Of a stretch of DNA of 64,000 bases, positions 26,687 through 36,010 are shown in pieces (position 1 is the stretch's first letter; each line of letters starts with the position of its first letter). A model generated the notes under the pieces. That model was given only the letters and a program-made list of their open reading frames with translations. It ran no database searches and was not told where the DNA came from. A program made the position numbers and the translations under genes. This stretch comes from Amycolatopsis benzoatilytica AK 16/65 (GTDB lineage: Bacteria > Actinomycetota > Actinomycetes > Mycobacteriales > Pseudonocardiaceae). The stretch lies in the NCBI RefSeq assembly GCF_000383915.1, contig NZ_KB912942.1, forward strand, positions 8,512,470-8,576,469, written 5' to 3'.

Positions 26687-27378
26687 TGGGCGGCTTCTTC
26701 GGTGAGCTCGGCCGGTACCTCTCCAGCGCGAACAACCGCGGCGAGATCCTCCGCGACCTGCTCGCCAACGTCTATCTGGCGCTGGTCCCGCTGGTCGCCG
26801 GCATCGCGGCGGCGATCCTGTTCGGCTGGCTCGGGCACCGCTGGCGGCCCGCCCGCAGCGTGCTGCTGGTGGTCGGGAACCTGCTGTACACGATCCCGTC
26901 GCTGGCGCTGTTCGTGGTGATCCCGGGCATCATCGGCACGAAGATCCTGGACAGCGTGAACGTGCTCGTCGCGCTCACGATCTACACCACCGCGCTGCTC
27001 GTGCGGCCGGTGCTGGACGCGCTGGAAGCGGTGCCGCCGCACATCGTCGCGGCCGCCACGGCGATCGGGTACCGCGAACCGCGCCGGTTCTTCACCGTCG
27101 AACTGCCGCTTTCGGTGCCGGTGCTGGCGGCCGGGGTGCGAGTGGCGTCGGTGAGCAACATCAGCCTGGTGAGCGTCGGCGCGCTGATCGGCACCGGCGC
27201 GCTCGGCGTGCTGTTCACCGACGGGTTCCAGCGGGAGTACTTCTCGCCGATCGTGGTCGGCATCGTGCTGACGATGCTGCTCGCGCTCGTCGTGGACCTG
27301 CTGCTGGTGCTGCTGCGCAATCTCCTGACGCCTTGGGAGCGAGCGGGCCGCGCGCCGGTCGAGGAGGGGGCCGGATGA
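26686..27378 (+). CDS. Osmoprotectant ABC transporter permease 1 (OpuCB-like)
   Basis: The 230-residue membrane protein has about five to six helices. The BPD_transp_1 EAA loop is ALEAVPPHIVAAATAIGYREPRRFFTVELP near 113-142. It forms the translocation pore with the second permease encoded next. The start overlaps the ATPase stop by 1 base and the stop overlaps the second permease start (ATGA), so synthesis should be coupled. The short cytoplasmic C terminus ends in an acidic tail. Confidence 0.92.
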   Translation: MGGFFGELGRYLSSANNRGEILRDLLANVYLALVPLVAGIAAAILFGWLGHRWRPARSVLLVVGNLLYTIPSLALFVVIPGIIGTKILDSVNVLVALTIYTTALLVRPVLDALEAVPPHIVAAATAIGYREPRRFFTVELPLSVPVLAAGVRVASVSNISLVSVGALIGTGALGVLFTDGFQREYFSPIVVGIVLTMLLALVVDLLLVLLRNLLTPWERAGRAPVEEGAG

Positions 27379-28079
27379 TCGGGGACGTTTTCGCCTGGTT
27401 CACCACGGCGGCGAACTGGGCGGGGCCGGACGGCATCGGGAACCGGCTCGCCCAGCACGTCGGCTACGTCGTGCTGGCGCTCGCCATCGCGCTGGTGATC
27501 GCGATCCCGATCGGACTGTTCGTCGGGCACACCGGGCGCGGCGGGATCGTGCTGGTCAGCGTGGGCAACGCGATTCGGGCGCTGCCGACGCTCGGGCTCG
27601 TCACGTTCCTGTTCCTGCTCTTCACCGAGAGCACGACGGCGACCGTCATCGGGCTGGTGGTGCTGGCGATCCCGCCGGTGCTGGCCGGGACCTACGCCGG
27701 GCTGCAAGCGGCCGAGCACGAGGTGATCGACGCCGCGCAGGGCATCGGGATGACCGGCTGGCAGCGCCTGTGGCAGGTGGAGGTGCCGATCGCGCTTCCG
27801 CTGGTGCTGGGCGGAATCCGCAACGCGGTACTGCAGCTGATCGCCACGGCCGCGGTGGCCGCGTATGTCGGATTGGGCGGCCTCGGCCGGTTCCTGCTCG
27901 ACGGACTGGCCATTTTGGACTACACCGAGGTTGTCGCGGGTGCGATTCTGACCGCGCTGCTGGCGATCGTGGTCGACCTGCTGCTGGCCGCGGCGCAACG
28001 GGCGTTGGTGCCCAAGGGCGTCCGGCTGGCGGCGCAGGCCGCGTCCGGCCGGGCGGTGGCCGCGGGAGGAGCAGCGTGA
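27375..28079 (+). CDS. Osmoprotectant ABC transporter permease 2 (OpuCD-like)
   Basis: A 234-residue permease with about six helices and the EAA loop EVIDAAQGIGMTGWQRLWQVEVPIALPLVLGG split over the second half. It includes IRALPTLGLVTFLFLLF, a pattern typical of ProW/OpuC permeases. The ATG overlaps the first permease stop, and its stop overlaps the lipoprotein GTG. The two permeases are paralogous but only distantly alike, which suggests a heterodimeric pore. Confidence 0.92.
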   Translation: MIGDVFAWFTTAANWAGPDGIGNRLAQHVGYVVLALAIALVIAIPIGLFVGHTGRGGIVLVSVGNAIRALPTLGLVTFLFLLFTESTTATVIGLVVLAIPPVLAGTYAGLQAAEHEVIDAAQGIGMTGWQRLWQVEVPIALPLVLGGIRNAVLQLIATAAVAAYVGLGGLGRFLLDGLAILDYTEVVAGAILTALLAIVVDLLLAAAQRALVPKGVRLAAQAASGRAVAAGGAA

Positions 28080-28966
28080 AACGGTGGGGGATGCTGGTGG
28101 CGGGCCTGGCCCTGCTGACGACGGCGTGTGGGAATCCACTGGCCGGCGGCGGTGAGGGCGGCAGCGCCGGGGACATCATCATCGGCGCGTCCGATGTCGG
28201 CGAAAGCTCTTTGCTGGCCCAGATTTACGCGGGCGCACTGCGCGGCGCCGGCGCGCGCAACGTGACCGTGCGGCCGCCGGTCGGCAGCCGCGAGGTCGTG
28301 GTGAAAGCGTTGCAGGACAAGTCGTTGTCCGTGGTGCCGGACTACAGCGGCAACCTGCTGCGGTACTTCGACAAGAACACCTCGGCGACCACGCCGGAGG
28401 ACGTGTACGCCCAGCTGAAGCAGAAGATCCCGGCCGGGTTCGAAGTGCTCGCCCAGTCGCCCGCGCAGGACAAGGACTTGCTGGTGGTGGGCAAGGCGCT
28501 CGCCGACTCCGGAGTGAAGACGTTCTCCGATCTGGGGCCGCGGTGCCAGGACCTGGTGATGGGCGGGCCGGGGCAGTGGAGCAGCCGGTGGAAGGACCGG
28601 ATCAAGCAGCTGTACGGCTGCGAGTTCAAGGAAATCCGCACCACCGACACCGGCGGGCCGGTCACCGTCGCCGCGTTGAAATCGGGCGACGTGCAGGTGG
28701 CGGACCTGTTCAGCACCTCGGCGACGATCAAGTCCAACGGGTTCGTGCCGCTGGTGGACGACAAGTTCATGTTCCCCGCGCAGAACATCGTGCCGCTGGT
28801 CGCGAAGGGCACGTTGACCGAGGCCGAGACGGCCGCGCTGAACCGGGTTTCGGCGGCGCTGACGACTGACCAGCTGACCGAGCTGAACGTGCAGTACACC
28901 GACGAGAAGCGCAACGCGAAAGACATCGCGGAGGAGTTCTTGCGGCGCAACGGGTTGCAGGCGTAG
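28076..28966 (+). CDS. Osmoprotectant-binding lipoprotein (OpuCC/ProX-like)
   Basis: A 296-residue substrate-binding lipoprotein. The signal MKRWGMLVAGLALLTTAC puts the lipid on Cys18, anchoring it outside the membrane. The ligand domain starts IIIGASDVGESSLLAQIYAGAL and includes KALQDKSLSVVPDYSGNLLRYF, GGPGQWSSRWKDRIK and DLFSTSATIKSNGFVPLVDD, all typical of the OpuAC/OsmF-like glycine-betaine family. It is the last gene of the transporter operon and starts by GTGA overlap with permease 2. Betaine- or choline-type ligands are likely; the ligand specificity is not readable. Confidence 0.92.
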   Translation: MKRWGMLVAGLALLTTACGNPLAGGGEGGSAGDIIIGASDVGESSLLAQIYAGALRGAGARNVTVRPPVGSREVVVKALQDKSLSVVPDYSGNLLRYFDKNTSATTPEDVYAQLKQKIPAGFEVLAQSPAQDKDLLVVGKALADSGVKTFSDLGPRCQDLVMGGPGQWSSRWKDRIKQLYGCEFKEIRTTDTGGPVTVAALKSGDVQVADLFSTSATIKSNGFVPLVDDKFMFPAQNIVPLVAKGTLTEAETAALNRVSAALTTDQLTELNVQYTDEKRNAKDIAEEFLRRNGLQA

Positions 28967-28967
28967 C

Positions 28968-29243
28968 TCAGTCCAGCGCGTCGTACTCCTCAGGTGGCCG
29001 CGCGAGCTCCGGATGGTCGATCCAGTAGTAGCCGGGGTGGATCTGCAGCATCGCCCAATGCCAGGCTTCGTCGTGGAAGACCAGCCCGCGATACGGGTTG
29101 TCGGCGGCCTCGTACGGATACGCGTCCAGCGCGGCCGCTTCGGCTTCCTTCGCCGACTTGCCGCCGTAGTGCCGCATCACCCAGGCGAAGCGGCGGCGCT
29201 CGCCTTCCAGGTACTCGACGTACTCGGTCTCGTCCGAGGTCAT
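28968..29243 (-). CDS. Small conserved hypothetical protein
   Basis: A 91-residue protein of unknown family. It is rich in aromatic and acidic residues: TEYVEYLEGERRRFAWVMRHY, LDAYPYEAADNPYRGLVFHD and WHWAMLQIHPGYYWIDHPEL. No catalytic or metal motif is certain. It begins by ATGA overlap with the upstream GNAT gene on the same strand, so it is translated with it, and it ends 2 bases from the convergent substrate-binding protein stop. Starts further upstream are possible but would run into the GNAT gene. Confidence 0.7.
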   Translation of the reverse strand: MTSDETEYVEYLEGERRRFAWVMRHYGGKSAKEAEAAALDAYPYEAADNPYRGLVFHDEAWHWAMLQIHPGYYWIDHPELARPPEEYDALD

Positions 29244-29767
29244 AGCCGTTCGAAGGCCGCCGAGTACCGGAACGCGCCGCGGTTTTCCTTGGCGTAGTTC
29301 GCCAGCGGCAGCGCTTGGAAGTACGGTGCCCATTCCGCGACCGGCGGCGTGATGCCGAGCGTGTCCGCCAGGACGAAGCCGAACCGCGAGTAGTAGCCGG
29401 GGTCGCCGAGCAGCACGATCAGGCCGTAGCCGAGCGCGTTGGCCGCGCCGACCGTCGCGTACATCAGAGCGGAGCCCGCGCCTCCGCGTTGCCGGCCGGG
29501 CAGGACGCCGAGCGGACCGAAGCCGATCGCGACGTCCGGGTCGTCGCCGAGCTGAGCCGGGCTGGAGCAGGCGTGGCCGATGATTTCGCCGTCGAGCACG
29601 GCGACCAGGGAGAGCGCCGGGAGCAGGTCGCCGTCCGCGGTCAGCTCGGTGACCAGCCTGGCCTCCGGGATCTCACCGGTGACCCCGGCGTTCTGCGCCT
29701 GGAACGCGGCGGTGTGGACGGCGTGCACGGCCGCTGCGTCATCTGCGGTGGCCTGGCGGATCAGCAT
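29240..29767 (-). CDS. GNAT N-acetyltransferase
   Basis: A 175-residue GNAT protein of the YhbS type. The CoA loop is LPGRQRGGAGSALM near 89-102, the preceding strand is FGPLGVLP, and the C-terminal block is LIVLLGDPGYYSRFGFVLAD near 116-135. It likely acetylates a small molecule or a protein amine, but the substrate is unknown. It is translationally coupled to the small protein gene downstream (ATGA). The 214-base gap upstream is divergent with an F420-type oxidoreductase gene. Confidence 0.88.
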   Translation of the reverse strand: MLIRQATADDAAAVHAVHTAAFQAQNAGVTGEIPEARLVTELTADGDLLPALSLVAVLDGEIIGHACSSPAQLGDDPDVAIGFGPLGVLPGRQRGGAGSALMYATVGAANALGYGLIVLLGDPGYYSRFGFVLADTLGITPPVAEWAPYFQALPLANYAKENRGAFRYSAAFERL

Positions 29768-29880
29768 GGGGGCAGTGTCCCGGAACCGCGGTGGCCGGGG
29801 AATCGAATTTCGGCGGTCTGGCGTTCCGGACGACGTGCGCCGCCGAGGTTCCGGGCACTGCTCCGCCAGCAGCACCCGCT

Positions 29881-29909
29881 CCCGGTTCGCCGCCGGACGG
29901 CGAACCGGG
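29881..29909. repeat. Perfect 12-bp inverted repeat in a divergent gap
   Basis: Arms CCCGGTTCGCCG (29881-29892) and complement (29898-29909) with a 5-base loop. It lies between the divergent GNAT and oxidoreductase genes. It could be a hairpin of the oxidoreductase leader or a regulator site. Confidence 0.6.
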
Positions 29910-29934
29910 CATAACCGGAAGGTATGGATTTGAA

Positions 29935-29964
29935 TTTCAGATGATATGAAACTCGTATTAGTTT
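29935..29964 (+). promoter_or_regulatory. AT-rich promoter region with two palindromes
   Basis: TTTCAGATGATATGAAA (one mismatch in the arms) and AAACT-CGTATT-AGTTT (perfect) overlap each other, 18 bases before the oxidoreductase ATG. The local AT richness is striking against the GC-rich background and suggests a regulated promoter. Confidence 0.5.
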
Positions 29965-29981
29965 GGCGTATGCTCGGAGCC

Positions 29982-30434
29982 ATGGACACGAAGGCAGCCG
30001 GATACCGGCGCAAGGTCAACACGATCAACCGGTTCGTCACCGCACTGCAGCGCGTCGGGCTCGCGTTCGGGCCGATGGAGCTGCTCACCGTGCCGGGACG
30101 GCGCAGCGGCGAACCGCGGACGTTCCCGCTGGCGGTGCTGAAGGTGCAGGGGGAGCAGTACTTGATCCAGGCGTTCCCGAAGGCGGCCTGGGTGGCGAAC
30201 ATCCGGGCCGCGGGTGCCGGGACGCTGTCGCGGGGACGGCGGTCGCGGCGGGTGCGGTTCCTGGAGGTGCCGGTCGCCGAACGCGGGCCGGTGTTGCGGG
30301 AGGTAGTGGCGTCCGGGCCGCCGAGCGTGGGAAAGCGGTACGTGACGACGGGGCTGGCGGAATCGCCTACACCGGACGGGGTGGCGGCGGCCGCGGCGAG
30401 GATCGCGGTCTTCCGGATCGAGGCCGCGGGCTAG
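29982..30434 (+). CDS. DDN-family F420-dependent oxidoreductase
   Basis: A 150-residue split-barrel flavoprotein of the nitroreductase family that uses deazaflavin F420 (Ddn type). The block MELLTVPGRRSGEPRTFPL and the next strand KVQGEQYLIQAFPKAAWVANIRAAG are typical of the family. The ATG at 29982 is preceded by CGGAG and preferred over an earlier in-frame ATG at 29946, which would lie inside the promoter palindromes. The substrate may be a quinone or other electrophile, unpredictable here. It is convergent with kgd across a palindromic repeat. Confidence 0.85.
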   Translation: MDTKAAGYRRKVNTINRFVTALQRVGLAFGPMELLTVPGRRSGEPRTFPLAVLKVQGEQYLIQAFPKAAWVANIRAAGAGTLSRGRRSRRVRFLEVPVAERGPVLREVVASGPPSVGKRYVTTGLAESPTPDGVAAAAARIAVFRIEAAG

Positions 30435-30458
30435 GACGGTCGCCTGGGCACGCCGAAA

Positions 30459-30513
30459 GTCCGTGAAGGGCCCCTTGCGGGAATCTAAGTCCCTGAAGGG
30501 GCCCTTCACGGAC
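30459..30513. repeat. Convergent-gap palindrome family, copy 3
   Basis: The outer arms GTCCGTGAAGGGCCCCTT (30459-30476) and complement (30496-30513) are perfect over 18 bp, with an imperfect centre. It lies between the convergent oxidoreductase and kgd genes. Confidence 0.85.
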
Positions 30514-30586
30514 GGCAGGCGAGTGACGGCAGGCGAGAGACGAGGGCGACGGGACGGGGTGCATGGAGACCGGCGGGCCGGAACGG

Positions 30587-30623
30587 CGGAGGCCGCCGCA
30601 GGAAAATCCTGCGGCGGCCTCCG
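30587..30623 (-). terminator. Hairpin terminator of kgd
   Basis: A perfect 17-bp GC-rich stem (30587-30603 with 30607-30623) and a 3-base AAA/TTT loop, 17 bases after the kgd stop. No T tract follows. It stands between kgd and repeat copy 3. Confidence 0.75.
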
Positions 30624-30639
30624 GCGACAACCCGACCGA

Positions 30640-33600
30640 TCAGTCGAACGCCTTCGCGATCAGCGCCTTCTGCTCGACCTCGTGCACCTTGGACGAGCCA
30701 GCCGACGGCGCGGCCATCGGGCGCCGTGCCGACACGTCGAGGCCGGCGAAAACCTCCGGGAACTTGCGCGGCAGGTTGAGCCCGAAGAACGGCCACGCAC
30801 CCTGGTTCTCCGGCTCCTCCTGGACCCAGAGGATCTGCTTCGCGTTCGCGTAGCGCTCCACCGCGGCCAGCAGCTTCTTCTTCGGCAGCGGGTAGTACTG
30901 CTCGATCCGCACGATCGCCACGTCGTCGGCGCCGCGCTTCGCGCGCTCGGCCACCAGCTCCCAGTAGAGCTTGCCCGAGGTGAGCAGCACCTTGCGGACC
31001 TTCGCCGGGTCCTGCGTGGCGTCGTCGATCACCGACATGAACCGGCTCTGGCCGGTGATGTCCTCGACCGACGAGGTCGCGGCCTTGTTCCGCAGCATCG
31101 ACTTCGGGGTGAAGACGATCAGCGGACGCTGGATGCCGTCGAGGGCGTGCCGGCGCAGCAGGTGGAAGTAGTTCGCCGGGGTGGAGGGCACCGCGACGGT
31201 CATCGACGCTTCCGCGCACAGGGACAGGAAGCGCTCGATCCGGCCGGACGTGTGGTCCGGGCCCTGGCCCTCGTGGCCGTGCGGCAGCAGCAGCACGACA
31301 TCCGAGCGCTGGCCCCACTTGGCCTCGCCGGAGGAGATGTACTCGTCGATCACGGTCTGCGCGCCGTTGACGAAGTCGCCGAACTGCGCTTCCCACATGA
31401 CCAGCGCCTCGGAGTTCGCCACCGAGTAGCCGTACTCGAAGCCGACCGCCGCGTACTCCGACAGCGCGGAGTCATAGATCATCACGCGGCCCTGGCCGTC
31501 GGCCAGGTGCTGCAGCGGCGAGTACTCCTGACCGTTCTTGCGGTCGATGAACACCGAGTGCCGCTGGGTGAAGGTGCCGCGGCGGGAGTCCTGGCCGGAC
31601 AGCCGCACCAGGCGGCCCTCCATCGCCAGCGACCCGAACGCGAGCAGCTCGCCGAACGCCCAGTCGATGCCGCCTTCGCGGGACATCTTGTGCCGGCGCT
31701 CCATGACCGGCTTGACCCGCGGGTGCGGGGTGAAGCCCTCGGGCAGGTCGACGAACACGTCGCCGATCCGCTCCACGACCTCGCGGGTGACCGCGGTCGC
31801 GACCTTCGCCGGGATCTGCTGCTCGCCCTCCACCGACGGGCTCGCCTTCGCCGGGTGCCGCTCCAGTTCGCGAACCTCGTTGAAAACGTGCTCGAGCTGG
31901 CTGGAGAAGTCGCGCAGCGCGGCCTCGGCCTCGTCGACCGAGATGTCGCCGCGGCCGATCAGGGACTCGGTGTAGGTCTTCCGGACCGAGCGCTTCGCGT
32001 CGATGATGTCGTACATCGCCGGCTGCGTCATCGACGGGTCGTCGCCCTCGTTGTGGCCGCGGCGGCGGTAGCAGATCAGGTCGATGACGACGTCCTTGTG
32101 GAACGCCTCGCGGTAGTCGACGGCCAGCTTGGCCACCCAGTGCGCGGCCTCCGGGTCGTCGCCGTTGACGTGGAAGATCGGCGAGCCGATCATCTTCGCC
32201 ACGTCAGTGGCGTACTGGCTGGAGCGGGAGTGCTCCGGCGCGGTGGTGAACCCGACCTGGTTGTTGACGATCACGTGCACGGTGCCGCCGGTGCGGTAGC
32301 CGCGCAGCAGCGCCAGGTTCAGCGTCTCGGCCACGACGCCCTGACCGGCGAACGCCGCGTCGCCGTGCATCAGGACCGGCAGCACGGTGTAGCCCTCGCC
32401 GCCCTTGTCGAGGATGTCCTGCTTGGCGCGGACGATGCCCTCGAGCACCGGGTCGACGGTCTCCAGGTGCGACGGGTTGGACGCCAGCGACACCTTGGTC
32501 TCGCCGTCGCCGAACATCCGGAAGTACTTGCCCTCGGCCCCGAGGTGGTACTTCACGTCGCCGGAGCCGTGCGCCTGGCCCGGGTCGAGATTGCCTTCGA
32601 ACTCCTGGAAGATCTGGCTGATCGGCTTGCCGACGATGTTCGCCAGCACGTTCAGCCGGCCGCGGTGCGGCATGCCGATGACGACCTCGTCGAGCTCGTG
32701 CTCGGCGGCCTTGTCCAGGATGGTGTCCAGCAGCGGGATGGCGGTCTCGCCGCCCTCCAGCGAGAACCGCTTCTGGCCGACGTACTTGGTCTGCAGGAAG
32801 GTCTCGAACGCCTCGGCGGCGTTGAGCTTCGACAGCACGTACTTCTGGACGGCGGGGTCCGGCTTCTCGTGCGGGATCTCGACCCGCTCCTGGATCCAGC
32901 GCCGCTCCTCCGGGTCGAGGATGTGCGTGTACTCGATGCCGACCGTGCGGCAGTACGAGTTGCGCAGCACGCCGAGGATGTCGCGCAGCTTCATCCGCTC
33001 CTGGCCGGCGAAGCCGCCGACCGGGAACTCGCGGTCCAGGTCCCACAGGGTCAGGCCATGGGACAGCACGTCGAGGTCGGCGTGGCTGCGCTGGCGGTAG
33101 TTCAGCGGGTCGGTGTCGGCCATCAGGTGGCCGCGCATCCGGAACGCGTCGATCAGCTCGATGACGCGCGCGGTCTTGTCGACCGGGCCTTCCGGGATGT
33201 CGGCGACCCAGCGGATCGGCTCGTAGGGCAGCCGCAGGCTGGTGAAGACGTCGTCGTAGAAGCCGTCCTCGCCGAGCAGCAGCTCGTGGATCCGCTTCAG
33301 GAACTCGCCGGACTCCGCGCCCTGGATGATCCGGTGGTCATAGGTCGAGGTCAGCGTCATGATCTTGCTGACCGCGAGGTCGACCAGGGTCTTCTCGCTG
33401 GTGCCCTCGAAGGAGGCCGGGTACTGCATCGCGCCGACGCCGATGATCGCGCCCTGGCCGGCCTGCAGCCGCGGCACCGAGTGGTTGGTGCCGATGCCGC
33501 CCGGGTTGGTCAGCGAGATGGTGGTGCCCGCGAAGTCGTCCGCGGTGAGCTTGTTCGTGCGGGCCTTCTTGACGATCTCCTCGTAGGCCTGCCAGAACTG

Positions 33601-34347
33601 CATGAAGGTCATGTTCTCGGTGGCCTTGATCGAGGCCACGACGAGAGTGCGGGAGTCGTCCTTGCCCTTCATGTCGATCGCGAGACCGAAGTTCACGTGC
33701 TCCGGCGTGATCGCGAACGGCTTCCCGTCGACCACCTGGTAGTGCCGGTTCATGTTCGGGAAGTCGCGGAGCGCGCGCACCATGGCGTAGCCGATGAGGT
33801 GCGTGAAGGAGATCTTGCCGCCGCGGGTGCGCTTGAGGTGGTTGTTGATGACGATGCGGTTGTCCGCCATCAGCTTCGCCGGGACGGCGCGCACACTCGT
33901 CGCGGTCGGCACGGACAGCGAGGCGTCCATGTTCTTGGCGATCGCCGCGGCCGCGCCGCGCAGCTGCTTCGATTCGGGCTCCTGCTTCGCGGCGGGGGCG
34001 GCGGCCTTCGCCGCGGGCGCCGGGGCCGCGGGCTGGGCGGCGGCCGGGGCCTTGGCAGCCGGGGCGGTGGCAGCCGGGGCGGGCGCGGCCTTCGCGGCCG
34101 GAGCCGGAGCGGGCGGGGCGGCCGGAGCCTTCGCCGCCGGGGCGGGCGCGGGCTTGGCGGCTGGAGCGGCGGATCCGCCGTTCGCTGCCGCCGGGGTGCC
34201 GTTTCCGCTGGCAGTGGGCTTGTAATCGGCGAAGAAATCGTGCCAGGCGGCGTCTACCGACTGGGGATCCGCGAGGAACTGGTCGTACATCTCCTCGACC
34301 AGCCACTCGTTGGGGCCGAATTGTGACGCAGGGCTGCTGCTGGACAC
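30640..34347 (-). CDS. kgd: Multifunctional 2-oxoglutarate metabolism enzyme (Kgd; E1/E2-fused)
   Basis: This 1235-residue thiamine diphosphate enzyme fuses an E2o-like acyltransferase with an E1o 2-oxoglutarate decarboxylase, as in mycobacterial Kgd. The N-terminal segment [19 protein letters not shown] is followed by an Ala/Pro/Lys-rich flexible linker (about 50-120). The E2-like domain (about 130-350) has [10 protein letters not shown] with His338. The E1 domain carries [22 protein letters not shown] and the C-terminal VQEEPENQG. It works with E2 and E3 to make succinyl-CoA, or alone as a decarboxylase or hydroxy-oxoadipate synthase. The GTG start gives [12 protein letters not shown]. It contains no lipoyl domain. 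Confidence 0.97.
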   Translation of the reverse strand: MSSSSPASQFGPNEWLVEEMYDQFLADPQSVDAAWHDFFADYKPTASGNGTPAAANGGSAAPAAKPAPAPAAKAPAAPPAPAPAAKAAPAPAATAPAAKAPAAAQPAAPAPAAKAAAPAAKQEPESKQLRGAAAAIAKNMDASLSVPTATSVRAVPAKLMADNRIVINNHLKRTRGGKISFTHLIGYAMVRALRDFPNMNRHYQVVDGKPFAITPEHVNFGLAIDMKGKDDSRTLVVASIKATENMTFMQFWQAYEEIVKKARTNKLTADDFAGTTISLTNPGGIGTNHSVPRLQAGQGAIIGVGAMQYPASFEGTSEKTLVDLAVSKIMTLTSTYDHRIIQGAESGEFLKRIHELLLGEDGFYDDVFTSLRLPYEPIRWVADIPEGPVDKTARVIELIDAFRMRGHLMADTDPLNYRQRSHADLDVLSHGLTLWDLDREFPVGGFAGQERMKLRDILGVLRNSYCRTVGIEYTHILDPEERRWIQERVEIPHEKPDPAVQKYVLSKLNAAEAFETFLQTKYVGQKRFSLEGGETAIPLLDTILDKAAEHELDEVVIGMPHRGRLNVLANIVGKPISQIFQEFEGNLDPGQAHGSGDVKYHLGAEGKYFRMFGDGETKVSLASNPSHLETVDPVLEGIVRAKQDILDKGGEGYTVLPVLMHGDAAFAGQGVVAETLNLALLRGYRTGGTVHVIVNNQVGFTTAPEHSRSSQYATDVAKMIGSPIFHVNGDDPEAAHWVAKLAVDYREAFHKDVVIDLICYRRRGHNEGDDPSMTQPAMYDIIDAKRSVRKTYTESLIGRGDISVDEAEAALRDFSSQLEHVFNEVRELERHPAKASPSVEGEQQIPAKVATAVTREVVERIGDVFVDLPEGFTPHPRVKPVMERRHKMSREGGIDWAFGELLAFGSLAMEGRLVRLSGQDSRRGTFTQRHSVFIDRKNGQEYSPLQHLADGQGRVMIYDSALSEYAAVGFEYGYSVANSEALVMWEAQFGDFVNGAQTVIDEYISSGEAKWGQRSDVVLLLPHGHEGQGPDHTSGRIERFLSLCAEASMTVAVPSTPANYFHLLRRHALDGIQRPLIVFTPKSMLRNKAATSSVEDITGQSRFMSVIDDATQDPAKVRKVLLTSGKLYWELVAERAKRGADDVAIVRIEQYYPLPKKKLLAAVERYANAKQILWVQEEPENQGAWPFFGLNLPRKFPEVFAGLDVSARRPMAAPSAGSSKVHEVEQKALIAKAFD

Positions 34348-34713
34348 GGCTTGGGCTCGCCTCTATCCGTCTCGATCTTGAATCGGGGTAATGCGCCTAC
34401 CAGGCTAACCCCCTTGATAACAGACGTGTGATCGAACTGGCTTGTGTGAGGCGTGGCGCACTCGGGCGTCGGCCACCGACCCGGTCACTGACTCGATCAA
34501 GTCCTGCTGGCGGCTCCTGTCCGAGGCGAGAGAACCGGCGAAAATCCCTCCGTTCGTAGTGCCGGAACGACGGAAATAAGACGGCGGATCGGCCGGACGT
34601 CGAACGGATGGTCGACGAATGGCGGAGGGCTCGGTCGTTTGGCGCGGGGCTTCCGGCGAGCCGGAAGGGGAAGGGCCGCATCTCGCTCACCGGGACAGCC
34701 GCCGGCTGCGCGG
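34348..34713. other. Non-coding gap between kgd and the DUF4291 gene
   Basis: A 366-base gap that holds the kgd promoter on its left side. I see no gene or clear regulatory palindrome. Promoter elements cannot be placed with confidence. Confidence 0.4.
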
Positions 34714-35325
34714 TCAGTGCGAGACGTCCGCCCCGATCGACGCGGCCAGCTCCGGAGTCAGCGGATAGACGGTCTCCCCGGGAAGCAGCCGTTCGGCCTC
34801 GGCGACCCGGCCGGCCGCGAGATGGCCCCGGATCGCGTGCATGGCCGGCGTCACATCGCGGATGCCGGTGATCCAGGAGTCCGCGTAACGGTCGACGGCT
34901 TCTCCGCTGAGGCCGATCTGCAGGCTGCGGTGCGGCAGCGGCCGGTGGTACAGGTCCCGTTCCGGGTCCCATTGGATACGGACCGGGCTCGTCCGGACCT
35001 CGGTTCGCCAGGCTTGCTGGCTGGCGTGGAACTTCGCGTCGTAGTGGCTGAGCGCGGCGTGTTCCAGCGCCCAGGCGAAGCCGTCGCGGGTGAGGTCCAG
35101 GGCGAGGACTTGTTCTTGGCCCGGCTTCTGGCCCCAGCCGCAGCGGTAGGCCATCCATCGGAAGGACGGCTTGATCCAGGTCATCCGTTCCCGTTTGAAC
35201 GGGGCGACGAAGGTGCCCGCGGCCAGCGCGGGTCCGGCGATCTCGCGCGGGTAAGCCTGATACACCGTGATGGTGGTGTCGGTGTGCACCGCTCGGATCT
35301 GCCGGGCGGGTATGCGGTCTTGCAT
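34714..35325 (-). CDS. DUF4291 family protein
   Basis: The 203-residue protein begins MQDRIPARQIRAVHTDTTIT and contains VYQAYPREIAGPAL, FKRERMTWIKPSFRWMAYR and WDPERDL, all signatures of DUF4291, a family of unknown function in bacteria and fungi. Conserved Arg, Trp and Lys residues suggest a nucleic-acid or nucleotide ligand, but that is inference. It has no signal peptide. The start at 35325 is clear from the family N terminus. The flanking genes give no functional hint. Confidence 0.85.
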   Translation of the reverse strand: MQDRIPARQIRAVHTDTTITVYQAYPREIAGPALAAGTFVAPFKRERMTWIKPSFRWMAYRCGWGQKPGQEQVLALDLTRDGFAWALEHAALSHYDAKFHASQQAWRTEVRTSPVRIQWDPERDLYHRPLPHRSLQIGLSGEAVDRYADSWITGIRDVTPAMHAIRGHLAAGRVAEAERLLPGETVYPLTPELAASIGADVSH

Positions 35326-35526
35326 CCGGCGATGGTGACAGGCGTGCGCGGCGAGTTCGACGCGATTACCGGCGGCCCGGCACTGCATCCGGGATCGTCG
35401 GCGCCCGTTCCGGCGGCGTTGGGGCCGTCGTCGCGGCTCGTTCACGGCGCGCTGCTCTGCTGTCGGAAGGCTGCGGCCCGTCTCGGGCCGGCGGCGGGTT
35501 CCGGCGAGCAAGGCGGTGGTGACGCG

Positions 35527-35838
35527 ATGTGGCTGGTCGAATGTCCGTCGTTCTGGGATCAGGGCCTGATTCGCCCGGTCGTGACCGAGCACGGCACCGT
35601 CGTGCTGATGTGCGATTCCTGCACTGTGGTGTGGCGCACTCCGGACGGCATCGAGGAGTTCGAGCACGTCGAGCCGGAGGCGCCGGACTGGTCGGTCGGT
35701 CCGGACACGCACGTCCGGCCTGGAACGACCCGGTGGGCCGAACCCGCTGACGTCGCTTCCGCGGGATGGGCCGACCTCCAGTGGCGCGAACTGCCGTACC
35801 CGGCCGGCCAGTGCCAGCCGGTGTCAGCCGATGCCTGA
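35527..35838 (+). CDS. Small hypothetical protein with two Cys pairs' worth of residues
   Basis: A 103-residue protein of no recognised family. It starts MWLVECPSFWDQGLIRPV and has VVLMCDSCTVVWRTPDGIEEFEHVE, i.e. one CxxC (CDSC) plus a lone Cys near the start, followed by a Trp-rich acidic half ending PAGQCQPVSADA. The CDSC block could belong to a small zinc-ribbon-like fold, but a second pair is not clear. The start ATG has only a weak ribosome site. It is divergent from DUF4291 and upstream of the PadR operon. Confidence 0.6.
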   Translation: MWLVECPSFWDQGLIRPVVTEHGTVVLMCDSCTVVWRTPDGIEEFEHVEPEAPDWSVGPDTHVRPGTTRWAEPADVASAGWADLQWRELPYPAGQCQPVSADA

Positions 35839-35956
35839 GCCCGCCTGACGAGTCCGGCGGCGGTACCTGGGGAGAGCCTGACGAGCCGGGCGGTGCGCTT
35901 CGCGTGCCGCCCGGCCGCTGCGCGCTGCCCGGAAACTCTTGCCCAGCCCTCGCTAT

Positions 35957-35996
35957 TCAGTGTTACTATCTACTAGTACTCAGTGTTACTAGATAG
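35957..35996 (+). promoter_or_regulatory. PadR operator/promoter region
   Basis: A 12-bp direct repeat TCAGTGTTACTA occurs at 35957-35968 and 35980-35991, exactly 23 bases apart. The palindrome TACTAGTA and inverted arms CTATCT/AGATAG lie in the same AT-rich stretch, which contains a possible -10 TACTAT and ends 14 bases before the PadR start. It is a likely autoregulatory site. Confidence 0.7.
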
Positions 35997-36010
35997 CTGA
36001 AGGGCGTCCG

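Noticed and set aside
29799..29825. Second SigR-type promoter GGAAT-N19-GTT
   Set aside because: Such short patterns occur a few times by chance in 64 kb, and it lies 157 bases before the gene start without other support.
30463..34326. A very long plus-strand open frame opposite kgd
   Set aside because: High-GC third-position bias keeps the opposite strand open. The composition (Arg/Val/Leu/Gly) has no domain sense, while the minus strand encodes a textbook Kgd.
35338..35526. Longer N terminus for the small protein at 35527
   Set aside because: The upstream codons look like non-coding Ala/Gly/Arg-rich sequence, and no ribosome site is seen at the earlier starts.
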